Assembly: GCA_030220185.1 (NCBI GenBank)
Contig: JASPKZ010005710.1
Span: 62,001 to 126,000 of the forward strand
Direction: 5' to 3'
Origin: Diploptera punctata
Taxonomy: Eukaryota > Arthropoda > Insecta > Blattodea > Blaberidae
Length of the DNA: 64,000 nucleotides
Shown: positions 32,740 to 43,294 of the stretch, in pieces
How positions within the stretch are numbered: position 1 is the first letter of the stretch
How the letters are laid out: the number at the start of each line of letters is the position of its first letter
Notes under the pieces: generated by a model
The model's input: only the letters and a program-made list of their open reading frames with translations
Told to the model about the DNA's origin: nothing
The model's database searches: none
Translations under genes and position numbers: made by a program

Positions 32740-33279
32740 TAAGAGTCCATGTTTCGCACCCATATAATATAACTGGTAGAATAATAGTTTTATATATTTT
32801 CAGTTTAACTTTTTTGAAAGGAGTTGGACCATCAAGAGTCTCTGCAATGCATAATAGCATGCATTTCCAGAATTGAGCCTATGTTTAATTTCCTTGTGCA
32901 TCTCATTCCCATTTGTGATTATTGCTCCTAGGTACCGTATTTGAATTCAGCCACTTCCTCAAAATTTCCCTCATTTGTCATTAGCTGTCCATTTCCATTA
33001 TATAATGAATTTCTACGTGTGACCATATATTTAGTTTTACTGATATTTACTTCCAGTCCTAATTTCTTAGTGTTACCCAATAGTGTGTTCGTGTTGTCCT
33101 TCAGTATCTCCTTGCTATCGGCCAATAATACTACATCATCAGCATAAACTAACAGCTTATTAATACCATTGAGTTGTAAGCCTTCCTCATTCTCTAAAGA
33201 TTTAATGGCATGCTCTAGTACAAAATTAAATAGTAGAGAAGATAGTGCATCTCCTAACATTAATGTACACAGAATTGAA

Positions 33280-33890
33280 TATCTAAAAAAAAAACTCTAC
33301 AAAAAAGTCCGCGACAGCATAGTTTATCTTTTACAGATAACACACAATAGCCATTTTTGTCTTTCATTGATGCCAAGAAGATCGGGATAAGTAGATTCCC
33401 GGGCAAGCATGTGCTGCCATACCATTCATCCGATTGTCATGGGGCTTTTTGCAAAATGTTCAGGATTTTTCCGGGAAGGTTATCGGTTATAAGAGAGTTT
33501 TAATGCTCAAGCCCTTCACCCTTAAAAACTACCTTCTGTAGTGAAAAAAAACATGAAAAAATGTCGGTTTTTGTAAGCTTAAATGGCCTACGCTGTCTAA
33601 ACCATAACAAATATACAAAATGATTGTACACAGAATTGAATATCTAAAAAAAAAAAAACTCTACAGAAAAATCCGTGACAGCATATGTTTATCTTTTAAG
33701 GATAACTCACAATAACCATTTTTGTCTTTCATTGATACCAAGAAGATCAGGATAAGTTGATTCCCGGGCAAGCATAGCAGCGCACGGCGGGTATTCTTTT
33801 ATGGATAACTCAAAATAACGAATTTTGTCTTTCAGCTCATTTATGCCAAGTACAACGGGATGCGTAGATTCCCGGGCAATGCCGTTATCT
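33280..33890 (+). repeat. Internal Helitron tandem repeat, two and a part units
   Basis: The block aattgaatatctaaaaaaaa..gattcccgggcaa occurs from about 33272 and again from 33632, about 360 bases apart. A third partial piece starts near 33785 (gcgcacggcgggtatt). Confidence 0.7.
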
Positions 33891-34081
33891 AAAAATAATA
33901 TTTTTTATATATTTTTTTTATTTAGAGCCCCACCACCACCCCCCGGGTTACCTCGGGCATAATGCCCTTATCCCCGGGTCAGCTCTATGTCCCTATCTAT
34001 ATCTTATCTTTATTTAAATACATAATAAATATACAATTCGGGTATTTGAAATGTGTTGTTGTTACATAAAATTAAAATAAA

Positions 34082-34358
<277 letters not shown>

Positions 34359-34384
34359 TAGTAGTAGCAGTAGTAGCAGTAGTA

Positions 34385-34600
34385 GTAGACTGGTGCCGTT
34401 TTTAACGCCTCTCTTGTCTCCGCTGATCTTCGTCTCTTCTTAATCCCAAGACTCTTCCTGTGTACTTGGTGAGGGATTTGAAAAGGCTTCCTTCCCGGTC
34501 CAGAATTCTAAGGCGGGCGGCCATTGTGTTTCACCGATCATGGCTGCTTCCTCCAGCTCCTGCCTGAAGACTTTGTACTTGGTACATTACGATGTAAATG
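34385..34600 (-). other. GC-richer unique segment inside the Helitron-like region
   Basis: This stretch is clearly richer in G and C than its surroundings. On the minus strand it is open for 48 codons (CTKYKVFRQELEEAAMIGE then TQWPPALEFWTGKEAFSNP and STQEESWD, then stop). I do not recognise it; it could be a captured host gene piece or a transposon C-terminus. Confidence 0.35.
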
Positions 34601-34689
34601 TATATTTATTTTTCCTTTTACTTATTCAATTAAATGCAAAAACACGTCATTTATTTAGGTGTAGCAGCGCACGCCGCGTATTAACTAGT

Positions 34690-34922
34690 ATTTTATAAAA
34701 TTCAACCTGCATATGTCTGTGATTTATGGACTTCTAAACTACTCCCGACCTTCATGAAAATTTGTACATACATTTTTTTGGTTACATAGAGAACATATTA
34801 TGTTCTAAAGCCATTAGGTATAGGAGTTCACCTGAAATTAAAATTTAAAAATCACTCCAGCGGTCGCTATTTTTACACGCTTTATATTAGCTTGACATGT
34901 ATCTATCTATCTATCTATCTAT
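34690..34922 (+). repeat. Helitron-like 5' fragment and (TATC)n
   Basis: The words gacttctaaactactcc..ttcatgaaaatttgtaca recur at 48920-48960. A TATC run ends it. Confidence 0.45.
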
Positions 34923-35225
34923 GTAACGGAATCTTTCAACGCGATTTTCACCCATTTAAAATCATTGGATCGACTTGAAACTTTGTATACTTGTAGAGGA
35001 CCCGTGACAATACAATAATTTGATATTTATTTTCTAAAATCCTGGCCAGAATCATCAGAAAAAAAAGTGTTTTTGTATCAATGTAATGGAATTTTTCAAC
35101 GCGATTTTCACCCACTTAGAAACATTGGATCGACTTGAAACTTTGTATACGTGTAGAGGACCCGTGACAATACAATGATTTCATATTTTGTTTCTAAAAT
35201 CCTGGCCAGAATCATCCGAAAATCA
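34923..35225 (+). repeat. Tandem duplication, two units of 162 bp
   Basis: The sequence aa(c/t)ggaat(c/t)tttcaacgcg starts each unit (34924 and 35086), and both hold ctggccagaatcatc near the end. Confidence 0.85.
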
Positions 35226-35275
35226 AAACAATGAAAACTGGTATAATAGGTTGCGGACTTGTCGAGTTTTTAGTC

Positions 35276-35370
35276 AATCGTTGTAAGAGCTCAGTTGGTA
35301 GAGCAGTGAACTCTTAGTGGTATATAATTTCAATAATCCATACGTCGCTGCTTCAAATCCGACTGGGAGG
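35276..35370 (+). pseudogene. tRNA-Tyr pseudogene retaining an intron
   Basis: The D arm gctcagttggtagagc is intact. The sequence then reads gtgaactcttag, an 18-base insert tggtatataatttcaata at the intron position, and atccatacgtcgctgcttca as in the tRNA-Tyr 3' half. The GTA anticodon is lost (cttag in place of tgtag) and the acceptor is mispaired, so it is inactive. A T9 terminator follows. Confidence 0.75.
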
Positions 35371-35470
35371 GTTTTTTTTTATAGAAGAGTATTACTTTTA
35401 GCTCATACTACAATAGTATCGAATTTAAAGATATTTACATTTTTATCTTCTGTAAAATATTAAAACTAAA

Positions 35471-35930
35471 AAATAAATAATAGTTTTAAAAAACTAAAAG
35501 AACACGCTTTATTAGAAAACTAAAAAATGAAAAATAATTTTAATTTCCAATAAAATAAAGTGGTCAACAAAAAAATCATCTCCAACACATATAGAATAAA
35601 ATTAGAGTTATCAACAAAAAGAAAATAATTTTACCATCAAAAGCGTGGGGTGCTTTTTATGATTTTTACATTTTCTTCTTAGAGAGCTTACTTTTACCAA
35701 TATCTGTTTATTATCAAATATGTTAATTGATATAGAGCACCCCACGCTTTTGATGGTAAAATTATTTTCTTTTTGTTGATAACTCTAATTTTATTCTATA
35801 TGTGTTGGAGATGATTTTTTTGTTGACCACTTTATTTTATCCCAAGCGTATTGGAAATTAAAATTATTTTTCATTTTTTAGTTTTCTAATAAAGCGTGTT
35901 CTTTTAGTTTTTTAAAACTATTATTTATTT
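35471..35930. mobile_element. Foldback element with 184-195 bp arms
   Basis: The left arm 35471-35654 and right arm 35736-35930 are near-perfect inverted copies around an 81-base loop. The right arm has an extra block of about 11 bases near 35841-35851. No transposase frame exists. It could be a foldback MITE or a head-to-head retroelement pair. Confidence 0.85.
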
Positions 35931-35949
35931 ATGTTTCACAACTAATCTC

Positions 35950-36470
35950 AGTGTATCAACATCATCATCAGCATGGTTCTACAGCCCGTTGCAGGCCTCG
36001 ACCGCCCCTACAATGCGTCTCCCTTCTCTATTCTCCGCCTTCCTTCTCCGTCCTCATATTATCGCCTCACTATGATGGTTGCCCAGCGGCCCGCTTTGTT
36101 TCCCCGCAGTTGTTATATATAATTAAATATAAAGATGCCGACTACCACCACTATAATAATTCCGCATTTCAAGCATTGTCGCGCGGCACCCGCTTTTATA
36201 TAAACGGACAACCATCATAGTGAGGCGATAATGCACCCAGTAGTCTCAGGTCCTGTTCAGTGCTGCCCAGCCATCTAATATTAGGACGTCCAAATCTTCA
36301 GTTTCCATTTAGAGCCGTCAGTGTAACTATATGAGATATTTCTGATTCCTCTTCACTGTATACATGTCCCAATCATCTAATTCTTGTCATTTTAATTATT
36401 CTAATGACATATGTATCACAATATAGTTTGTATAATTCACCATTATCTAATCAGTGTATCCCATTAAAGT
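35950..36470 (-). pseudogene. Old LINE remnant interrupted by a MITE
   Basis: The minus-strand text (gtccaatcatctaattcttg, cactgtatacatgtccca, gtgctgcccagcca) follows the usual LINE C-terminal word order but has no intact frame. The left part 35950-36057 and right part 36233-36470 flank the MITE. Confidence 0.5.
36058..36232. mobile_element. 175-bp MITE with 24-bp perfect terminal inverted repeats
   Basis: The arms attatcgcctcactatgatg.. (36058-36081) and their exact reverse complement (36209-36232) bound a core with no coding sequence. The class is unclear; AT bases next to both ends could be a short target duplication. Confidence 0.85.
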
Positions 36471-36493
36471 AAACCGAAGTAGGTATTATCTAA

Positions 36494-37203
36494 GTAATGT
36501 CACGAGTGATTTCCAAATTATCTGGAGGATTTGGAAATCAAGAGTGATATTTGTTAAGACTGTTTAACGAATAAAATTAAGCTGTTTACTCACAAATCAT
36601 TATTTAAATATAGTTATTTTAAAATATTTGTATATTTAATGTAAACGGCGATGTTTGAGAAATGTTTGGTTATGTTTCATTTGTTCATCACTGCAACTTG
36701 ATGATACTATTTATTGTCTAATGCATGCATATTAATTCTGCCCGAAGGCAGGTCCTTCACAGCAATCATAGCATTTCATGCTATTATTGTCTAATAAGAT
36801 CGCAATATTGTAAGAATGCACTCTAGTGGAGAAAAAATTAGACACATCAAACTGTATATTATAATTTATAACCAACACTATAGGTCATTAATTCATGTTT
36901 TTTTTTCGGGAACAACTTAGTAAAATCAGTATTTAAAAATACAATTATTGAACACACAATTATCAAATGTGTAGGTCGAAGGAATCTGTTCATTATTTGC
37001 TATATTCAAGTATTTGTTAGAGAGTCAGGCACTGCAAAATAATGCTCTGACCTGTTCAGAATATTAAAAATGAGGAGCTTTCTTTATTTTGGTAATCAAC
37101 ATTCGATTATTATCGAGGTGAAACACGACTGTGATTGGTTGTAAAACAAAATTCATTGAAACTTGATTAGTCATTGACTCCCATTTGGAGCATGAGTTAA
37201 ATA
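36494..37203 (+). repeat. R600 copy, interrupted by a SINE-A 3' end
   Basis: It runs from taagtaatgtcacgagtg to gagcatgagttaaatagt. At 36723-36783 it contains a 61-bp minus-strand SINE-A 3' end bounded by the duplication ttattgtctaat (36711-36722 and 36784-36795). Confidence 0.87.
36723..36783 (-). mobile_element. SINE-A, 3' end only
   Basis: An extremely 5' truncated insertion carrying just the last 61 bases, including attctgcccgaaggcaggtc. Confidence 0.87.
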
Positions 37204-37471
37204 GTAAAAAAATAAATAAACAAAATCCTATCGCTAAATGTGGGGGTTTATCTGAAATACAAAATAAAAAATTTACTCTAGCAACCGCCGTGTTTGGTTC
37301 TTCGCATATGTTGGCAATTGTATCTTGCGGAAACGTGTGTTACCACATTGGCCAACATAACACTACCACTTTTTCTGCGATTGAATATTCACAGGTGGAA
37401 CGGTTGCATAGAATAGCCCCAATAACATTTTGTACTCACTCTGCAAACGCAGTAGCAAGTAAACATGATAG
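37204..37471 (+). other. Sequence with old repeat similarity
   Basis: The block gtgggggttta(t/c)ctgaaa recurs at 49348-49362 inside a Helitron-like region. The frame at 37185-37577 across it is chance in my view. Confidence 0.35.
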
Positions 37472-38920
37472 TATAGGACTATTCAGAAAGAAGCAACAGA
37501 ATTCAAACATTTATTTCTTCCAAACTACAAAAAAGTGCAAATACATTTCAAACGTTCCTGGAAAGAGAAAGTTTTAAAGTTCTGATCACGACCGCATTGG
37601 CGCTGTGGCTTGTCATGTTGATTGTATTAAAATGGCGACACATGACGTTGGATCGAAAGAGGAGGAGCAGAAGATCAACTTCATTGCCGGTGGCCTCCCA
37701 GGTCACCCGACCTAACCCCGTGTGATTTTTTATCTGTGGAGTTACGTAATAGACCCTGTTTTTATCTCCCCTATGCCTGACACTCTTGAAAATCTGCGAC
37801 ATCGAATTGTTGAAGCTGTGGATTCAATAACTAGAGACTAGCTGATTCGTGTGTGGCAAGAAATGAGCCACCATTTTGATATTTGTCGTGTGACACATGG
37901 TGTTCATATTGAATGCATAAAAATGGTAAAATTTGAACTTTTCTCTTTCCAGGAACGTTCAAATTAATCTAACCAAGGTACCTCCTACTACTCTTACAGA
38001 AATTCAAATAAAATTTATTTTACAACCAATCGCGAAGTAATCCTTATCCATCTAATGTTGGAATTGTGTTTATAATGTATTAATTAAATAAAAATAAAAC
38101 TTAGTTTTATTTGATTTTCATATTTATTAAGATATAATTCAGTGATAGCTGTTTCGGTACACTGTACCTTCTTCAGACATGTTAACAAATTATGAATTGT
38201 GTTATTATTAGTACATATCAACTGATCTAAGCAACAATACAACAATAATTTATTTAAAATTTTTAATTTAACAAAGGCGATTTATTCAAATCAAGTTGAG
38301 AATTTAACAGTATATTACTACTTTTCAATTTATTTATTTCTACAGCCTCCAAAAGGTCCAACCCTTATTACAAACATGTACAATTTCAAAATTTGGATCG
38401 AAACAATGATTAAATTGGAATTTAATGATTAAATTGGAATATTCCAATTCCAATCTAATCATTGTTTCGATCCATATTTTGAAATTTTACATGTTTGTGA
38501 TAAGGGTAAGAAGTTTGACCTTTTGGAGGCTGTAGAAATAAATAAATTGAAAAGTAGTATACAATAAACTGTTAAATTCTCAACTTGATTTGATTGAATC
38601 GCCTTTGTTATATTAAAAAATTTAAATAAATTATTCTTGTATTGTTGCTTAGAACAGTTGATATGTACTATAATAACACAATTCATAATTTGTTAACATG
38701 TCTGAAGAAGGTACAGCGTACCGAAACATCTGTCACTGAATTATATCTTAATAAATATGAAAATCAAATAAAACTAAGTTTTATTTTTATTTAATTAATG
38801 AATATGGATTTTCATCAAGTAAACACCAACTCAATTGATTATTATTTATAATTTATGTTTTGTAGTTCGGAAGAAATAAATGTTTCAAGTATGTTCCTTA
38901 TTTCTGAATAGCCCTGTATA
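37472..38920 (+). mobile_element. Mariner-like element remnant with about 60-bp inverted ends
   Basis: The ends 37472-37532 and 38858-38920 are imperfect inverted copies that start with a ggctattcagaaa-like word. Between them, at 37690-37960, is a broken transposase end: WPPRSPDLTPCDF, ENLRHRIVEAVDSITRD and RVTHGVHIECIKM in shifted frames. A second inverted pair (aacgttcctggaaagagaaa at 37551 and its reverse near 37940-37959) lies inside. The Penelope-like palindrome accounts for the rest. Confidence 0.7.
38081..38797. mobile_element. Penelope-like element 3' ends, head-to-head palindrome
   Basis: Two arms of about 358 bases meet at ggaatattcc (38437-38446). In the right arm, plus strand, a frame reads FDPYFEILHVCDKGKKFDLL then EAVEINKLKSS. 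That resembles the C-terminus after the GIY-YIG domain of Penelope-like proteins. After it each arm has the ctgaagaaggtac..gtaccgaaac motif and the ttttatttttatttaatta end. Several stops show decay. Confidence 0.7.
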
Positions 38921-39295
38921 AGGATACTAGTGGTTTCTTAAAATGAGGAAGTAGTTTAAACCCTTGTCCTACATGCCAAGTTAGTTATGCATGTTGCCTA
39001 TTATAATGGAATTTTGCACATGATATCGCTACACGTGCAGAGCATGCCTAAATGCTGATTTCGGGACATTCATAAGACCGTCAAGGACATGAAGAAACAT
39101 TAATTCATATTACAATCAGGGTGGTCCATACGTGAAAATATGACAATTGTTAGCAGTCGAATTAAAAGGTCAAGACCAGTGAACAGTACTTAGATTAATT
39201 ACTCAGACAAAGCCGAAATTATGCAGTACTTAGAAAGTTTGATATTCTCAACTTTCACATGTAACACACATTTTAAGTTAATTTTGCTACACAAA
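38921..39295. other. Non-coding sequence
   Basis: Nothing recognisable. Confidence 0.35.
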
Positions 39296-39372
39296 TAGGT
39301 AAAGTTATCACACTACAGGCCTTAGGAAGCCCTTGGCGTAGTAGGAGGTTAAGAATCCCACTTTTTCTAGAC
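39296..39372 (-). mobile_element. SINE-B 3' part, left half of a split copy
   Basis: It matches the SINE-B 3' end read in reverse and stops at ttctagac, the 8-bp duplication made by the hAT insertion. The copy continues at 41301. Confidence 0.88.
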
Positions 39373-39527
39373 CATCGTTTCCCAACCTGTGGTTCGCGAA
39401 CCCTCCGGGCTATGCAAAATATTTCAAGGGGTTCGCCAAAACGTATCCGTAATGGCGGGTTTCGAGGTTAGGCCTATTATTGTGTCCATTTTTGTGGCAT
39501 TGTCATAATTATAACAATAGGTAACTA

Positions 39528-39569
39528 ACCCACTGGCTCTATCGAACCCATAGGTTGATGGCCGCGCAG
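39528..39569 (-). pseudogene. LINE-A extreme 3' end
   Basis: ctggctctatcgaacccata matches the end of LINE-A, followed by an ATA repeat. Confidence 0.75.
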
Positions 39570-39610
<41 letters not shown>

Positions 39611-39611
39611 C
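39570..39611. repeat. (TAA)n microsatellite
   Basis: Simple repeat. Confidence 0.95.
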
Positions 39612-40125
39612 ATCCGTCTTCCGGAAACCAAACGCCATTCCTCTCTGTCCATCCATTGACGACGACGACGAAATTATGGGACGAAATGTCCCTGACATTA
39701 TAGGGTCTTATTTGTTTGCCCTCTTCCTCCATTCCTCTTATATTCATAGCTGCGTGTACCCCTTCTATCCAAGTTTTCTTCGGTCTTCCTCCTTTCCATT
39801 GGGATCCATTCCATAACTATTTTAGGCAATCTTTGTTCTGGCATTATTTTGACATGGCCATCTGTAATCTTTTCTTTTCTATAATGTCTATGATGTCCGG
39901 CTCCTCTTATACACCCATAATTTCCCTTATTTCTTTATTTCGTATTCTATCCATTCTAGATTTTCCAGCTGATCTTCTTAAAACATCCATTTCTGTACTT
40001 AAAATTATTTTCATTTCCCTGGTAGGACTTTGCTAGACTTCAGCACCATATGTTAAAATGCTCTGAATTATGGTTTGATATATTTGTAATTTTCTATTTA
40101 TTGTCATATTTTTGCTCCATCAATA
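39612..40125 (-). pseudogene. RTE-like LINE, C-terminal region
   Basis: In reverse it encodes blocks such as LQIYQTIIQSILTYGAE, MDVLRRSAGKSRMDRI and W.GH. with stops. It is the better relative of 7906-8170. Confidence 0.7.
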
Positions 40126-40164
40126 TAATAATAATAATAATAATAATACCATGATAATAATAAT

Positions 40165-40496
40165 AATTACTTACTTACTTACTCACTGGCACTATCGAAC
40201 CCGTAGGTTCATGACCGCGCGGACATAACCTCTCCACACATCCTTATCCTGAGCCAATGCTTTCCAATCATTCCCTGTACAATCCACTTCCCTCAAATCA
40301 TAGTTAATGTTGTTCTCCCACCTCATTCTTGGTCTACAAACTGGGCGTTTTCCCTCTGGCTTCCCTACAAGAAGTTTCCATGCACATCTTTCATTCCCCA
40401 TACGCGCAACATGTCCTGCCCATCGCAGTCTACGAGACTTAACTGTTCTTATTACATCTGGCTTCCTATAAAGACCATGTAGTTCACTGTTATGTA
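40165..40496 (-). pseudogene. LINE-A 3' end, left part
   Basis: The C-terminus from LHNSELHGLYRKPDVIRTVK through RRLRWAGHVARMGNERCAWK to the stop is open. It starts at a TAAG-type tail. SINE-B splits it; it continues at 40814-40928. Confidence 0.92.
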
Positions 40497-40800
40497 AAGT
40501 AAGTAAAGTGATCCCACAACAGACCCGGAGGCCCTTGGGGTAGTAGGAGGTTAAGGCTCCCACTTTTTTAGACAATCGACACTTTATGTCAGCCGGGTTG
40601 TCAGCCCTGCGTGACGGCCGCCTTTACCCCCAGAACAAGCGTCTGGTACTCATTTACGTTAGAGGCTGAGTCGACACCAGGGCCATAATGCCGCCAGAGG
40701 GTTTGGGTCAGTTTAAAAATCCTGACCCCAACGGGACTTGAACCCTCGACCCTCCGGCTTGTAGCTCAGTGCCTTAACCACTGCGCTACGGCGTGCCCCC
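40497..40800 (-). mobile_element. SINE-B, full length, inside LINE-A
   Basis: A complete minus-strand copy from taaagtgatcccacaac to the head at 40797. The target duplication tca(c/g)tgttatgta has one mismatch (40484-40496, 40801-40813). Confidence 0.93.
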
Positions 40801-40813
40801 TCAGTGTTATGTA

Positions 40814-40928
40814 GTCTTCTCCATTCACCTGTCTGTTCATCTCTCTTTGGTCCAAAAATGTTCCTAAGAACTTTATTCTCAAATACTCGTAATCTCCTTT
40901 CCTCCCTTAAAGTAAGAGTCCATGTAAT
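40814..40928 (-). pseudogene. LINE-A, right part
   Basis: It resumes the frame at FGPKRDEQTGEWRRLHN and ends at the CETWTLTLRE block before an ATT repeat. Confidence 0.88.
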
Positions 40929-41285
40929 TATTATTATTATTTTAAAATTAAATTAACCTATAATTCCCCATGTTACATATGTGTGATATCGGGATTTATT
41001 ATGTTACTTCCAAAATAAATTAATATTTACCGCGAATGCCTGGTTTACAGTTACGTAACAACGTTAGGAATGCATTTGATTTCGCTACAACTAGACCTAC
41101 ACGTTGTGTAACTTTTAAGCCGTAACTAGAGTAACTTTCGGTTTTGTCTGTTGAGGATTAAGTTAATTTAAGGTTATTAAACATTTTGCTTGGAATTCAA
41201 TTTTATGCATGTCTACTGTATGTGTATTTAAAAGTCAATGCTTCACCCAACTCATCGTTATGGAAGGAATTCGCGAGTCGAAAAA
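40929..41285. other. hAT interior, no gene
   Basis: AT-rich sequence between the LINE-A piece and the right hAT terminus. No transposase frame is seen. Confidence 0.4.
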
Positions 41286-41300
41286 GGTTGGGAACCGCTG

Positions 41301-41458
41301 TTCTAGACAATCAGCACTTGATGTCAGCCGGGTTGTCAGCTCTGCTTCACAGCCGCCTTTACCAAAACAAGCGTCTGATACTCATTTCCGTTAGAGGCTG
41401 AGTCGGCCCCAGGGTCATAGTGCCACCAGAAGGTTAGGGTTAGTTTAAAAATCCTGAT
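41301..41458 (-). mobile_element. SINE-B, right half of the copy split by hAT
   Basis: It resumes with ttctagacaatcagcacttg and covers the body to cctgatttcacc. The tRNA head is truncated. Confidence 0.87.
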
Positions 41459-42149
41459 TTCACCAGCAGCTTAAAATTGTGATCTACATTTGAAAAGGTG
41501 TGCTTAATTGTAGCTATCAAATAACTCATAACTGTAAGTTTCCGGACATGGTTTCCAATTCTAAATATTATTAACTCAGTCCCCTCTACAAGTCCTGGAA
41601 GTTTGTAAGGGAAATTTTAGAGCACCCTGTATAGTTGGTGTATACTGTCGTTTCGTTATATTCCATTTCTTTTCTAAATGTATCTTATACTAAAAAGCTT
41701 TTTATTACAGATCTATTGGCTCAAGTTTAGAATGATTTACCCTTGGTTTTTCAGTTTATTATTGTGAATTAATAATTCTTCTTCTGCATTTAGTAACATT
41801 TTTGAATATTTTAAAATATTTAAAACAATTTTTATAACTTTATTTTAGAATTTTTAAGTATTTATTCAAATACACATATTGTGATGGTGACTTGCTATTT
41901 ATTTTCTCCAGAGAGTATATTATATAGTTGGAACCAGTGGGTTATCGATGGTTGCGATTATTAAGGAGTGAAAAAAAGGGCGTTTCATGGGATCCACCCT
42001 AGGTTAGAGTAATTGAATTAGGTTAAGTGTGAGTTAGTTAATTAGCTTTTAGGCTCATTACATTTTAAATGTCTCTAATTACATAAAACAAAAAGCGATA
42101 ATAATCGAAACAACGATATGTGGTTCGATGGTGGGTTATCGCTGGCTCA
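41459..42149. other. AT-rich non-coding sequence
   Basis: Nothing recognisable. Confidence 0.35.
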
Positions 42150-42163
42150 ATAAACTCTGGAGG

Positions 42164-42444
42164 GGGGTCACGCCGTAGCGTAGTGGTTAAGGCACTGCGC
42201 TACAAGTCGGAAGGTCGAGGGTTCAAGTCCCGGTGGGGTCAGGATTTTTAAACTGACCAAAACCTTCTGGCGGCACTACGGCCCTGTGGTCGACTCAGCC
42301 TCTAACTGAAATGAGTATCGGCCGCCACGCAGGGCTGACAACCCGGCTGACATCAAGTGCCAATTGTCTAAAAAAGTGGGAGCCTTAACCTCCTACTTCC
42401 CCAAGGGCCTCCCAAGGCCTGTAGTGGGATTACTTTACTTTACT
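42164..42444 (+). mobile_element. SINE-B, plus strand
   Basis: The head (gtcacgccgtagcgtagtgg, B box ggttcaagtcc) and full body end at tttactttact. The target duplication ataaactctggagg is 14 bp (42150-42163, 42445-42458). A block before gccgccacgcagg is deleted. Confidence 0.93.
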
Positions 42445-42458
42445 ATAAACTCTGGAGG

Positions 42459-42688
42459 AAACTTTTTCCTCACCTGTCAGGAAAACTTTAAGGCCCAAAC
42501 GGTCCCCGAAATCATATGGCCATCATCATCATCATCCTTATCATTATCATAATCATCATCATCCTTCACCGGTGTGGAAAGCAACGGGAAGCTACCACAC
42601 CTACAATTCACTAGTAAAGCTGCAAGCATAGCATGAAAATTCTATGATTGCAGTGAAGGACCTGCCCTCGGGCAGAATTACTATGGTT
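42459..42688 (+). mobile_element. SINE-A, 5' truncated
   Basis: It starts at tttttcctcacctgt, directly after the SINE-B target duplication, and runs to attactatggttgg. Confidence 0.85.
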
Positions 42689-42689
42689 G

Positions 42690-42695
42690 GATATA

Positions 42696-42737
<42 letters not shown>

Positions 42738-42812
42738 ATGTGTGTGTGTGTGTTATTATGCAGATTTTTGCGGAAATATATATATATATATACATACATA
42801 CATACATACATA
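42690..42812. repeat. (TA)n, (TG)n and (CATA)n microsatellites
   Basis: A compound simple repeat. Confidence 0.95.
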
Positions 42813-43294
42813 AAGATGAACAATAAAAGGGATATATTTATATTAGATATTTCTCTCTTGGAGAGAAGAAGTTGAGGTTCAACGAATACTGTGAATTATA
42901 GTGTAGATGTCCCTGATCTAGATTTAGCAGAGTTCTCTTCTAGTTCCCCCTGTCTAAATGCTATGCAATTTACGTATAACGTGCCTGTCGGCATACCCTG
43001 ACTCCCATGCATTAATAATCATAGGATATCTCCCTCTTTATTAGTTAAATTATCTCATTTAACTTAACTATATACAATAATAGTTGTTAAGTGTTGATAA
43101 TATGGGGGATACAACTTCAACATTTACATTATTTTATAATAACATTTATTTTATAGTGATAGCACTACACCATTTGGAATTTGAACTTAAAATATCTCAA
43201 GATATCAAGTTTGTTACACATTTACTTGGACACATGTGAGAATAATATAACATCACAACCTACTGGAATTTCAGGTTCGAGTCCTGACTCGTGA
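42813..43294. other. AT-rich non-coding sequence
   Basis: Nothing recognisable. Confidence 0.35.

Larger units (their letters stand above)
32084..33255 (-). pseudogene. LINE-A inserted in the Helitron, itself interrupted
   Basis: A minus-strand copy from LGDALSSLLFNFVLEHAIKS and the catalytic YADDVVLLADS to the C-terminus at 32101. The 13-bp target duplication aacattaatgtac is at 32071-32083 and 33256-33268. It is interrupted at 32520-32739 by a tRNA-bearing retroposon and has a deletion and frameshifts near 32800-32930. It is not functional. Confidence 0.92.
39373..41300. mobile_element. hAT element, 1.9 kb, filled with nested retroelements
   Basis: The termini catcgtttcccaacctgtgg and the inverted aaaaaggttgggaaccgctg fit the hAT pattern CAGxGGTTCCCAACC. 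The 8-bp duplication ttctagac (39365-39372, 41301-41308) matches the hAT target consensus nTCTAGAn. No transposase is seen. The interior holds a LINE-A 3' end (39528-39569), an RTE-like LINE (39612-40125) and an interrupted LINE-A (40165-40928). Confidence 0.9.

Noticed and set aside
38150..38190. Confirmed hammerhead ribozyme
   Set aside because: The core resembles it, but one extra base lies between the CUGANGA box and stem II; I keep it only as a hypothesis.
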